From: Bremerella cremea
GTDB lineage: Bacteria > Planctomycetota > Planctomycetia > Pirellulales > Pirellulaceae
NCBI RefSeq assembly: GCF_003335505.1
Contig: NZ_QPEX01000003.1
Span: forward strand, 1-64,000
Length of the DNA: 64,000 nucleotides
Reading direction: 5' to 3'
Shown here: piece by piece, positions 26,428 to 34,196 of the stretch
Layout of the letters: every line of letters starts with the position of its first letter
How positions within the stretch are numbered: position 1 is the first letter of the stretch
The notes under the pieces: model-generated
Seen by the model: only the letters and a program-made list of their open reading frames with translations
What the model was told of the DNA's origin: nothing
The model's database searches: none
Program-made: the position numbers and the translations under genes

Positions 26428-29034
26428 ATGACCCGACCCACGTCTTTCGCGGCCTTGATTTTGGGCCTCAGCGTGTCGTTGCTTGCTTCTTCGGTCGCCT
26501 CTGCGGCCCCCAAGTTAGAACTGAAGAAGGGAGACAAGATTGTCTACATCGGCAACACGCTGGCCGAACGGATGCAGTACTTCCCCCACTTTGAAACACG
26601 CCTGCAAGCCCGCTTTCCGGAACTGAATCTGACGGTGCGCGACTTAGGATGGTCGGCCGACGAATTGACGCTTCGCCCTCGTAGCAAAAACTTCGACGAT
26701 CACGGCACCCGCTTGGTAGACCATAAGCCAGACGTGATCTTCGCCTTCTTTGGTTTCAACGAATCGTTCGCCGGCAAAGAAGGGCTGCCCAAGTTCGAGA
26801 AAGACCTCGAGCAATTCATCAAAAAGACGCAAGAAACGAAGTACAACGGCAAGGCCCCACAACTGGTCCTCGTCTCGCCGATCCCGCACGAAGACCTCCA
26901 CTCGCGGTTCCTGCCCGATGGCAAACAAAACAACGAAAACCTGGCCGCTTATACCAAGTTGATGCAAGCCGTGGCCGAGCGGAATAACGTTCCCTTCGCC
27001 GATATGTTTACCGCCATGCAGCCAGCGATGGATCAAGATACCAATCTGACGATCAACGGCGTTCACTTAAACGACGAAGGGTATCAAGTCTTCGGCAAAC
27101 TGCTCGATGAAGACCTCTTCGGCCCTGCTCCGCAGTACAAAACCGAGCTGGCCAAACTTTACCCGGAAGTGAAAGAGAAAGACCTGCAGTTCTTTTACGA
27201 TCACCGCGCGGTCAATGGTTACTACATTTATGGTGACCGAAAAAATCCCTTCGGCGTGGTGAATTTTCCGGCGGAGTTTGAAAAACTGCGGAAGATGATC
27301 GTCAATCGCGACCACCGAATCTGGCAAGTCGCAAACGGCGAAAGCGTGCCAGCCGAGATCGACGATAGCAACACCGGCGAGTTCACTCGTATCGAAACGA
27401 ACGTCAATCGCCCAGTAGATATCTTCTCGCCGGAATCCGAGCAGAAAACGTTCTCGCTGCCGGAAGGGTACGAAATCAATCTGTTCGCATCCGAAGTCGA
27501 ATTTCCCGAACTAGAAAACCCGGTTCAACTGGCGTTCGATGCGAAAGGGCGGCTGTGGGTCACCACCATGCAAAACTACCCGATGTACCTGCCTGGTACA
27601 CCGCCGGACGACAAGATCTTGATTCTGGAAGATACCGATAACGACGGAACCGCCGACAAAAGCATCACCTTCGCTGACGGCTTGCATGTTCCCACCGGTA
27701 TCGAAATCGGCGACGGCGGAGCTTACGTCGCCCAGCAGCCGAACTTGATGTTCCTGAAAGATACCGATGGCGACGATAAAGCAGACGAACGAACGCTCAT
27801 TCTGCATGGCTTCGATTCCGCCGACTCGCACCACTCGATCAGCGCTTTTACGTGGGGGCCTGGTGGTGGGCTTTATTTCCAAGAAGGGACGTTCCATCAC
27901 TCGCAAGTCGAAACCCCTTACGGGCCGGAACGCCTGAAGAACGCCGGCATCTTCCGCTTCGAGCCACTGACCGACAAGCTTGATGTTTTTGTCTCGTACG
28001 GGTTCGCCAATCCTTGGGGACACACGTTTGACGATTGGGGACAAAACTTCGTCGCCGACGCTTCCGGTGGCGCCAACTACTACGGCACGGCCTTTAGTGG
28101 CGATGTGGTTTATCCCCATAAGCATGGCAGCATGCAGCAGTTCCTCAAGAAGCAGTGGCGGCCAACCGCTGGCTGCGAATTGGTCTCCAGCCGCAACTTC
28201 CCCGAATCGGCCCAAGGCAATTACCTGCTGAACAACTGCATTGGTTTCCAAGGGATTCTGCAGTACAAGATGAAGGATGACGGTAGCGGCTTCCATGCCG
28301 ACCCGGTCGATCCACTGTTAGTCTCGAAGGATACCAGCTTCCGCCCGGTCGATATTCAGTTCGGCCCTGATGGGGCTTTGTACATTGTCGACTGGTACAA
28401 CCCGCTGGTCGGTCACATGCAACACTCGCTGCGTGACCCGAAACGGGATAAGCACCATGGTCGAATCTGGCGTATTCGTTACACCGGCAACGACCTTGTC
28501 AAAGCTCCGCAAATTGCCGATCAACCGATCGAAGCACTGTTGGAACTGCTCAAGGAACCAGAATACCGCACACGTTATCGCGTTCGGCGTGAACTTCGTA
28601 ACCATGATCCCGACAAGGTTTCTGCTGCGGTCGACACATGGATAAGCGAACTGGACGAGAACGATCCGAACTACAGCCATAACATGCTGGAAGGCTTGTG
28701 GGTGAAGCAGAACCTGGACGTGGTCGATACCGAACTGCTAAAGCGCATGCTAACCGACGGCGACTTCCGTGCCCGCGCTGCGGCGACGCGCGTGCTGTGC
28801 TACTGGCGTGACCGCGTCCCTGGCGCACTCGACCTGTTGGAAGTGCAAGTCAACGACGAACACCCACGTGTTCGCCTGGAAGCGATTCGGGCCCTGAGCT
28901 TCTTCGACGGCGAAGATCTCGACCGCGCCCAAGAGATTGCTCTTCAATCTTTGATTCACGATCAAGATTACTACCTTGAGTACACGTTGAAGGAAACGTT
29001 GGCAACGCTCGAAAAGCGTGCCAACCAGGAGTAG
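26428..29034 (+). CDS. Secreted SGNH-hydrolase / PVC-type membrane-bound dehydrogenase / HEAT protein
   Basis: A three-part exported protein of a kind abundant in planctomycetes. The ATG at 26428 is chosen because AGGA (26419-26422) precedes it and it starts a signal peptide (MTRPTSFAALILGLSVSLLA, cleavage after ASA). Residues about 30-240 are SGNH/GDSL-like: block III GFNES and block V NGVHLNDEGYQVF are present, but block I reads GNTLAER, lacking the usual GDS serine. Residues about 340-690 form an NHL/glucose-sorbosone-dehydrogenase-like propeller (LILEDTDNDGTADKS, then GPDGALYIVDWYNPLVGHMQ). A C-terminal HEAT-repeat segment follows (DGDFRARAAATRVLCYWRDR). It has no CxxCH of its own; the next gene supplies one. 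Probably a periplasmic oxidase of sugar-like compounds; substrate unknown. 868 residues. Confidence 0.85.
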   Translation: MTRPTSFAALILGLSVSLLASSVASAAPKLELKKGDKIVYIGNTLAERMQYFPHFETRLQARFPELNLTVRDLGWSADELTLRPRSKNFDDHGTRLVDHKPDVIFAFFGFNESFAGKEGLPKFEKDLEQFIKKTQETKYNGKAPQLVLVSPIPHEDLHSRFLPDGKQNNENLAAYTKLMQAVAERNNVPFADMFTAMQPAMDQDTNLTINGVHLNDEGYQVFGKLLDEDLFGPAPQYKTELAKLYPEVKEKDLQFFYDHRAVNGYYIYGDRKNPFGVVNFPAEFEKLRKMIVNRDHRIWQVANGESVPAEIDDSNTGEFTRIETNVNRPVDIFSPESEQKTFSLPEGYEINLFASEVEFPELENPVQLAFDAKGRLWVTTMQNYPMYLPGTPPDDKILILEDTDNDGTADKSITFADGLHVPTGIEIGDGGAYVAQQPNLMFLKDTDGDDKADERTLILHGFDSADSHHSISAFTWGPGGGLYFQEGTFHHSQVETPYGPERLKNAGIFRFEPLTDKLDVFVSYGFANPWGHTFDDWGQNFVADASGGANYYGTAFSGDVVYPHKHGSMQQFLKKQWRPTAGCELVSSRNFPESAQGNYLLNNCIGFQGILQYKMKDDGSGFHADPVDPLLVSKDTSFRPVDIQFGPDGALYIVDWYNPLVGHMQHSLRDPKRDKHHGRIWRIRYTGNDLVKAPQIADQPIEALLELLKEPEYRTRYRVRRELRNHDPDKVSAAVDTWISELDENDPNYSHNMLEGLWVKQNLDVVDTELLKRMLTDGDFRARAAATRVLCYWRDRVPGALDLLEVQVNDEHPRVRLEAIRALSFFDGEDLDRAQEIALQSLIHDQDYYLEYTLKETLATLEKRANQE

Positions 29035-29062
29035 TTCCCACGTACGTTGTGTGACTCAAACG

Positions 29063-29099
29063 AGAGTCATCCTCACCCGGCGAGGATGACTCTTTTTTT
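29063..29099 (+). terminator. Terminator-like hairpin between the dehydrogenase and cytochrome genes
   Basis: AGAGTCATCCTC (29063-29074) pairs perfectly with GAGGATGACTCT (29082-29093) around a 7-base loop, followed by six further T residues. It lies between two genes that look functionally linked, so it may act as an attenuator that lowers expression of the second gene. Confidence 0.9.
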
Positions 29100-29135
29100 C
29101 GATCGATTTCCCGCCTCCCTTTGGATCTGACAACC

Positions 29136-30905
29136 ATGTTGAATCGATTCTTTCTTTCTGGCTGCCTGCTCGCGCTCGTGTTGGTAGCGGCAGCCCCCCA
29201 GCACGCATTTGCCCAAGGCGCAACCGATGGGATGGTGCGTCTGCTGAAAAGTGGCAAGCTTCCCGAATCTCGCGTGGGCACCGTGGTTGGCATGATCGCC
29301 GAACGGGGCAACGCCGAGAATTTGGGCATCCTCTTTCACGAGGCAACCAAGCCCGCTGGCTTCAACGACACGCTCAAGCTAGAAACCTTGCAGCAATTGA
29401 AAAAGGCCAGCGAAAGCCGTAACCTAGCTCCCGCTGGCGACCTTTCTGCGGTGAGCGGGCTTATCAGCAGCGACAATGCGGCCCTCAAGAAGCTGGGGGT
29501 CGAACTAGCTGGCCTCTGGAAGGTTCAAGCAACCGCCGACACGCTCGCCCAAATCGCTCTCGACCAAAACCAGCCTCGCACATTACGCCGCCTCGCGATT
29601 GATTCGCTGATAGAAACCGGCAGCGGTCAAACGGCAGAAACGGTTGCCCAGTTGACCGATGCCAGCCAACCGTTGGTTATCCGTTACCTGGGGGTTTCTG
29701 CCTTGGCGAACATCAACATCGACCAAGCCGCCCAGGCCGCCGCCGAGGTGCTGACCACTGCCGATACCTCGACCGATCCGGCAGAAATGATCGACGCTTT
29801 TCTGGCCGATACTAAAGGTCCGGATGCGTTGGCGAAAGCCTTAGAAGGCAAGAAGCTAGACGCCGACATTGCCAAGATGTGCCTTCGTCAAATGTACTCG
29901 GTCGGGCGATCCGATCAGGCCTTGGTCAACGTGTTGAGCGCCGCCGCTGGCATCGACAACAATCCCGATCCGCTCACCGACGAACAGCTTCAAGCCCTTG
30001 TAGCGAAGGTGCTTGAGAAAGGAGATCCACAGCGAGGCGAGGAGATTTTCCGCCGTAAAGATTTAAGCTGTTTGAAGTGCCATGCAATCAGCGGTGCCGG
30101 TGGGCAGATCGGTCCCGACCTCAGTCCAGTCGGTGCCACGAGCCCGGTCGACTACGTGATCAATTCGATTCTCTTCCCTGAGATGGCCGTGAAAGAGGCC
30201 TATCTGATGAAGACAATCATTGACTTCGACGGCAAAATTCACCAAGGCGTGGTTGTCGATGCCAACGACGACCGCGTGGTTTTGCGTGATGCCAACGGCA
30301 AGGAAGATATCATCCCCACCGACGATATCGACCTGGAAAAGGAAGGAGGTTCGTTGATGCCTAAAGGGCTGGCCAACTTCTTAACGGAAGACGAATTCCT
30401 GGATTTGGTCCGCTACGTGGCGGAACTAGGCAAGCCTGGTCCGTATGGCATTCGTAGCGAACCAACCATCCAGCGGTGGCGCGTGATGAAGGAAGTACCG
30501 ACGGCGCTGCAAGGCGAAAACGTTCCTTCCACTGGCGAGTTTGAATCGCAAATCGCCGATCTTGGCGAAGACGCCTGGCTACCGTTTTACGGCAAAGTCA
30601 ACGGCGACTTGCCACTAGGCGAACTGAGCGAAATCGATAGCCCGGTTCTGTTTCTGCAGGCCGAAATCGAAGTCGTTGAGGGGGGCAAGATCGGGATCGA
30701 ACTGAACCAGAAAGCTGGCGTCACGGTTTGGATTATCGACAACGAATTCCAAGGAAGTGAGCCCATCTCTGCCAACGTGTTGCCTGGTCGGCACAAGATC
30801 ACGTTCCGCTTAGACAAACGGAAACTGACCGAGCCAACCTTCCGGGCGGTTGTCACCAAACCGAGTGACTCAACCGCGCAGTACACGGTGGTCGGCGGTC
30901 CCTAA
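29136..30905 (+). CDS. Secreted HEAT-repeat / c-type cytochrome protein
   Basis: Partner of the preceding dehydrogenase. The ATG at 29136 starts a signal peptide (MLNRFFLSGCLLALVLVAAA, cleavage after AFA); a TTG at 29121 is less likely. Residues about 30-290 are alpha-helical HEAT-like repeats. A single heme-attachment motif C-L-K-C-H lies near residue 313 (SCLKCHAISGAGGQIGPDLS), followed by the 'YLMKTIIDFDGKIHQGVVVD' segment typical of planctomycete Haem-binding proteins and the EDEFLDLVRYVAELG helix. The C-terminal 130 residues are a beta domain (GKIGIELNQKAGVTVWI). In many relatives all these parts are one polypeptide with the dehydrogenase; here they are two genes. It probably accepts electrons in the periplasm. 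589 residues. Confidence 0.85.
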   Translation: MLNRFFLSGCLLALVLVAAAPQHAFAQGATDGMVRLLKSGKLPESRVGTVVGMIAERGNAENLGILFHEATKPAGFNDTLKLETLQQLKKASESRNLAPAGDLSAVSGLISSDNAALKKLGVELAGLWKVQATADTLAQIALDQNQPRTLRRLAIDSLIETGSGQTAETVAQLTDASQPLVIRYLGVSALANINIDQAAQAAAEVLTTADTSTDPAEMIDAFLADTKGPDALAKALEGKKLDADIAKMCLRQMYSVGRSDQALVNVLSAAAGIDNNPDPLTDEQLQALVAKVLEKGDPQRGEEIFRRKDLSCLKCHAISGAGGQIGPDLSPVGATSPVDYVINSILFPEMAVKEAYLMKTIIDFDGKIHQGVVVDANDDRVVLRDANGKEDIIPTDDIDLEKEGGSLMPKGLANFLTEDEFLDLVRYVAELGKPGPYGIRSEPTIQRWRVMKEVPTALQGENVPSTGEFESQIADLGEDAWLPFYGKVNGDLPLGELSEIDSPVLFLQAEIEVVEGGKIGIELNQKAGVTVWIIDNEFQGSEPISANVLPGRHKITFRLDKRKLTEPTFRAVVTKPSDSTAQYTVVGGP

Positions 30906-30923
30906 CCGCCAGCCGTTTGCCCA

Positions 30924-31086
30924 AGCAGTCTGTTGATTTTCTGCTTCGTGAGCGAGTCATTGAGATTGGAGTGAGTGCAAGGCGTGAAACCGCAGGCATA
31001 TCCACGAGATATGTCGAGGAATTCACAACGCCGCAATCGGTCCAATTTCAATAACGTAGCCGATCTGAGAAATTCAACAGGCTGCT
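30924..31086. repeat. 163-bp palindromic MITE-like element
   Basis: Left end AGCAGTCTGTTGATTTTCT (from 30924) faces, in inverted orientation, TTCAACAGGCTGCT ending at 31086 (about 17 of 19 positions pair). The inside continues the palindrome: CATTGAGATTGGA (about 30959-30971) faces TCCAATTTCAATA (31041-31053); GGCGTGAA faces TTCACAACGCC; CATATC faces GATATG at the centre. No protein is encoded. A single end of the same element recurs at 48848-48880. This fits a non-autonomous, transposase-mobilised element or a palindromic intergenic repeat family. Confidence 0.75.
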
Positions 31087-31096
31087 AGGGAAGCGG

Positions 31097-31555
31097 TTAC
31101 TTCTTCCGCTTCCCTCGAAACTTTCGCGGTCCGACGCGGCCAATATAACGTGGCCGCGTCTCGACCTGTTCGATGTCAGCAGCCGGGGCAGAATCGGCTT
31201 CGTAGGTCTCGGTTTCCTCTTCCGTACTCGCAGCCACCGGGGGCACTTCTTCCTCTTTGTGCGTCTCTTGGTCCGGCAAAGCTTGTTGCGACAACACAGG
31301 TGCCAAGCGGTTCGCTTCATCCACAGACGGTGAAGCCGTCACCCTCGGCGTGACCTCTGATGCTTTAGGCGATGGGCGCGACGGCTTCGATTTCTCGCGG
31401 TCTTTGGCATCGCTGAGGATCACCTTCAAAATCGCTTGCACCATCCGCACGGCCTGCAGACGCAAGTTCAAAGGAGCGGCCAGGTCGAGGGCGATTTGTT
31501 TGGGAACTTCGAGGGCCGCTTGCCAATGCTCGGTGGTAATGGCGTAACTTTGCAT
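31097..31555 (-). CDS. Hypothetical protein, helical N-terminus and disordered charged tail
   Basis: Not recognised. 152 residues: an N-terminal helical segment (AALEVPKQIALDLAAPLNLR, then QAVRMVQAILKVILSDA), then a long Ser/Pro/Glu-rich region with no predicted fold, ending in a strongly basic tail (RPRYIGRVGPRKFRGKRKK). The basic tail could bind nucleic acid. It is a plausible gene because its first 50 residues look folded and a GGAG-containing segment precedes the ATG, but it has no conserved neighbour. Confidence 0.55.
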   Translation of the reverse strand: MQSYAITTEHWQAALEVPKQIALDLAAPLNLRLQAVRMVQAILKVILSDAKDREKSKPSRPSPKASEVTPRVTASPSVDEANRLAPVLSQQALPDQETHKEEEVPPVAASTEEETETYEADSAPAADIEQVETRPRYIGRVGPRKFRGKRKK

Positions 31556-31659
31556 GCTTCATCTCCTGGGAAGGGTACGGTGCGCACCGGAGTCGATTTG
31601 GGTGCGACGAACGCACCTGACAGAGGCTTGCCAACACCAAAACTGGGCCTGCCTCACAC

Positions 31660-31690
31660 GTGAACGCTTGTTTACAAAAGAAGTGTTCAC
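31660..31690. promoter_or_regulatory. Inverted repeat, possible operator for the 31097-31555 gene
   Basis: GTGAACGCTT (31660-31669) and AAGTGTTCAC (31681-31690) form a 10-bp inverted repeat with one mismatch and an 11-base AT-rich spacer. It lies 105 bases upstream of the minus-strand ATG at 31555, the right place for a dimeric regulator. No regulator gene is adjacent. Confidence 0.35.
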
Positions 31691-31812
31691 TAGGCGAAAG
31701 ATTTTTTGGCCAGTTCGCCGGGCGTGTCGTGCTAAGCCAGAATGCTTGCTAGAGTTACGACCCTAAAAAATTCGCGGGCCTTGAATTCGGCGACTGCTCT
31801 CAGGCAGCTTGA

Positions 31813-33471
31813 TTACTGCGATTCCAGCGTGTTTCGAATGCGGCGGACGACGAAATATTGAATCATGCCTAGCACGAGAATCGAAAGCATCATGCAGGTG
31901 GCCTGATAGAAGTCGACGCCAGAGCTGGGGCGAATGGTGGCTCCGACCAGAACGTGCGTCATATAGCCAATCGCGGCCAGGCTCATCGTGTAACCGACGA
32001 GACCTTTCTCGTACAGCGTGGCACTGGCAGCCGTTAGCAGCAGATAGACCAGCGACAGGGGACTCGCCGCCCCTTGCACCAAGAACAACAGCCCGGTCAG
32101 CAGCAGGAAATTCCAGGTCATCCAGCCGTAAATCGCGACCTTCCGCGTGCTGGGGCGTTCGTACATTCGCTGAAAGAACCAAGCCCCCAGGCCTGCCGCT
32201 AAGGCAATTACCACCGACGACACTCGGAACCACGGTTCAGCCGAGATTTTCTCTTTGATAATGTACGAACTAACCGCGTGATAAAGAAAAAACAAAATCA
32301 CACAGGCCCACTGGCTCGCTAAGCCTGGCTTGCGACGGGCCCAATAGACAATGCGTTCTCCCATGCCCAGCGGTTTGGCCTTAATCGGTTCGTGCCGCAA
32401 GAACGCGTCCAAATCGTCCGCCAAGTCCTTCATACTGCGATACCGCGCGGAAGGCGTTTTGTGCATGCACTTCAGGCAGATCGTTTCCAGTGGGCGAGGA
32501 ACGTGCCAGTTGAGCTTGCGAGGCGGAATCGGATTCACCGTGCAGATCTGGTCGATCGCCTCGATCATGTTGCCAGCCGAAAAGGGTGGCTTGCCGGTCA
32601 GCAGGGCATAAAGAATCGCACCTAAGCCGTAAATATCGGTCGCTTGGCCGACTTGGTCGTTGCGTCCTGAAGCCTGCTCAGGTGCCATATAGCCAGGCGA
32701 ACCCAAGATTTGCCCAGAGTAGGTCATATCGGAATTGCCATCCATCCGCTTAGCCAAGCCAAAGTCGGTTACGCGCGGGCGATTGTCGGCATCGAGCAAA
32801 ATATTGGAAGGCTTTAAGTCGCGATGCACGATCCCAACGGCATGGGCGTGGGCCATCGCTTGCGCGATTTCGAGCACCAATTCGGCGATCTTCTCGAAGC
32901 TGAGCCCCCCTTCGCGAATGATGTCGGCCAGGCTGCGTCCTTCGACGTAGCCCATCGAAAAAAAGTGCCGCCCTTCAAAGTGCCCCACTTCGTAAATCGG
33001 CACAATCCCGGCATGCGAAAGATTCGCGGCAGCTTCTGCTTCGGCCCGAAAACGTTGAATCTCTTGCGTGGAAGCGAACTGCCCAGACAGAATCATCTTC
33101 ACCGCCACAATCCGCTCAGGCGAAAGCTGGCGTGCCTTAAACACAACCCCCATTCCCCCACGCCCCAACTCATCTAGCAGTTGATAACCGGGCAAGCTGT
33201 GCAGCGGGTCGCTATCGTTGCGAGAAATCGCTGTTTTTTCAGGGTCCAATGGCATGGTTGCCGGGGTCAGATCGTCGGCGGCCAGATGCTGATGCAGCGG
33301 CGAAACATCGAGGACCGAGTTCTCGTCTGCCGAGAGCATCTCGCGCAGCTGCTGGGCCAATTCTGGCTGCGCGGCAAACTGGCTGGCCAACCACGGCTCG
33401 CGGCTTTCTGGTGGCAAAGCGACTGCCTCGTCAAAGGCCGCGCATAGTTTTTGATAATCCTCCGGCGTCAT
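31813..33471 (-). CDS. Membrane-anchored serine/threonine protein kinase
   Basis: Hanks-type kinase. The ATG at 33471 gives 'MTPEDYQKLCAAFDEAVALP', a start typical of kinases paired with this ECF group; a codon at 33549 would overlap the sigma gene. An N-terminal segment of about 110 residues precedes the kinase domain. Visible kinase motifs are LGRGGMGVVFKAR (Gly loop), AVKM (catalytic Lys), HRDLKPSNILLD (catalytic loop), DFGLAKR and GYMAPEQASG. The C-terminal 190 residues hold about six hydrophobic helices, so the kinase is tethered by a polytopic domain rather than one helix. 552 residues. It follows the ECF sigma gene by 11 bases; the two are one transcript and the kinase likely modulates the sigma factor or its pathway. 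Confidence 0.92.
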   Translation of the reverse strand: MTPEDYQKLCAAFDEAVALPPESREPWLASQFAAQPELAQQLREMLSADENSVLDVSPLHQHLAADDLTPATMPLDPEKTAISRNDSDPLHSLPGYQLLDELGRGGMGVVFKARQLSPERIVAVKMILSGQFASTQEIQRFRAEAEAAANLSHAGIVPIYEVGHFEGRHFFSMGYVEGRSLADIIREGGLSFEKIAELVLEIAQAMAHAHAVGIVHRDLKPSNILLDADNRPRVTDFGLAKRMDGNSDMTYSGQILGSPGYMAPEQASGRNDQVGQATDIYGLGAILYALLTGKPPFSAGNMIEAIDQICTVNPIPPRKLNWHVPRPLETICLKCMHKTPSARYRSMKDLADDLDAFLRHEPIKAKPLGMGERIVYWARRKPGLASQWACVILFFLYHAVSSYIIKEKISAEPWFRVSSVVIALAAGLGAWFFQRMYERPSTRKVAIYGWMTWNFLLLTGLLFLVQGAASPLSLVYLLLTAASATLYEKGLVGYTMSLAAIGYMTHVLVGATIRPSSGVDFYQATCMMLSILVLGMIQYFVVRRIRNTLESQ

Positions 33472-33482
33472 GGTGATCCGTC

Positions 33483-34061
33483 TTAACCCGTAGTTGAATC
33501 TTGGTCGCTTTCCAAACGCGAAGTCAGCCAGGCTTTGGCCATGCGCCAATCTCCTTTGACGGTTGAAACCGACACGTCCAGCGCCGCTGCTGTCTCTTCG
33601 ACCGTCATGCCGGCAAAGTAGCGCATCTCGATAATCTTAGCGTGCCGCGGATTGAGATTGCCCAGTTCGGTGAGCAGTTCGTCGAGCTCGACCAGGTCGA
33701 CGTTGCTTTGTGGATCGCCTGCGACGAGACCTTCTTCCAGGGTGATTCGCTGTGCCCCTTTGCCCCGCTTGGCGGCATTCTTCGTGCGTGCATGATCGAC
33801 CAGAATCCGCCGCATGATATTGGAAGCCACCGCGCAGAAATGAGCTTTTCCCTGCCACTGAACCCGATTTTGATCGACCAATTTCAAGAAAGCTTCGTGT
33901 ACCAGGGCGGTCGCTTGCAAGGTATGATCGGCCCGTTCGTTGCGCATATGCTGATTGGCGATCAATTTTAATTCCTGGTACAACACCGGGAGAAGCCTAT
34001 CTGCTGCGGCCTGGTTCCCTTCGGAAAGAGAAGCGAGCAAGCTTTCGACATCGTCACTCAT
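33483..34061 (-). CDS. ECF-family RNA polymerase sigma factor
   Basis: 192 residues with region 2 (LYQELKLIANQHMRNERADH, then TALVHEAFLKL) and region 4 (RHAKIIEMRYFAGMTVEETA with the helix-turn-helix VEETAAALDVSVSTVKGDWR). The 'HTLQATALVHEAFLKLVDQ' and 'VDHARTKNAAKRG' signatures fit the planctomycete-enriched ECF subfamily (TIGR02999-like) that is encoded with Ser/Thr kinases rather than with an anti-sigma gene. Its regulon cannot be read from this window. Confidence 0.92.
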   Translation of the reverse strand: MSDDVESLLASLSEGNQAAADRLLPVLYQELKLIANQHMRNERADHTLQATALVHEAFLKLVDQNRVQWQGKAHFCAVASNIMRRILVDHARTKNAAKRGKGAQRITLEEGLVAGDPQSNVDLVELDELLTELGNLNPRHAKIIEMRYFAGMTVEETAAALDVSVSTVKGDWRMAKAWLTSRLESDQDSTTG

Positions 34062-34196
34062 GAAGGTCCGATTCCTGAGAGGGGGCAGAGCAGGGGGGCC
34101 GACTTGATTCTCCGCCCTACCACGTCTAGCTTAACAGTCCACAAGGCGGCAGAGAATGCACTGCCCGAAAATGACTCGCAATGACGGAACCAAGCG

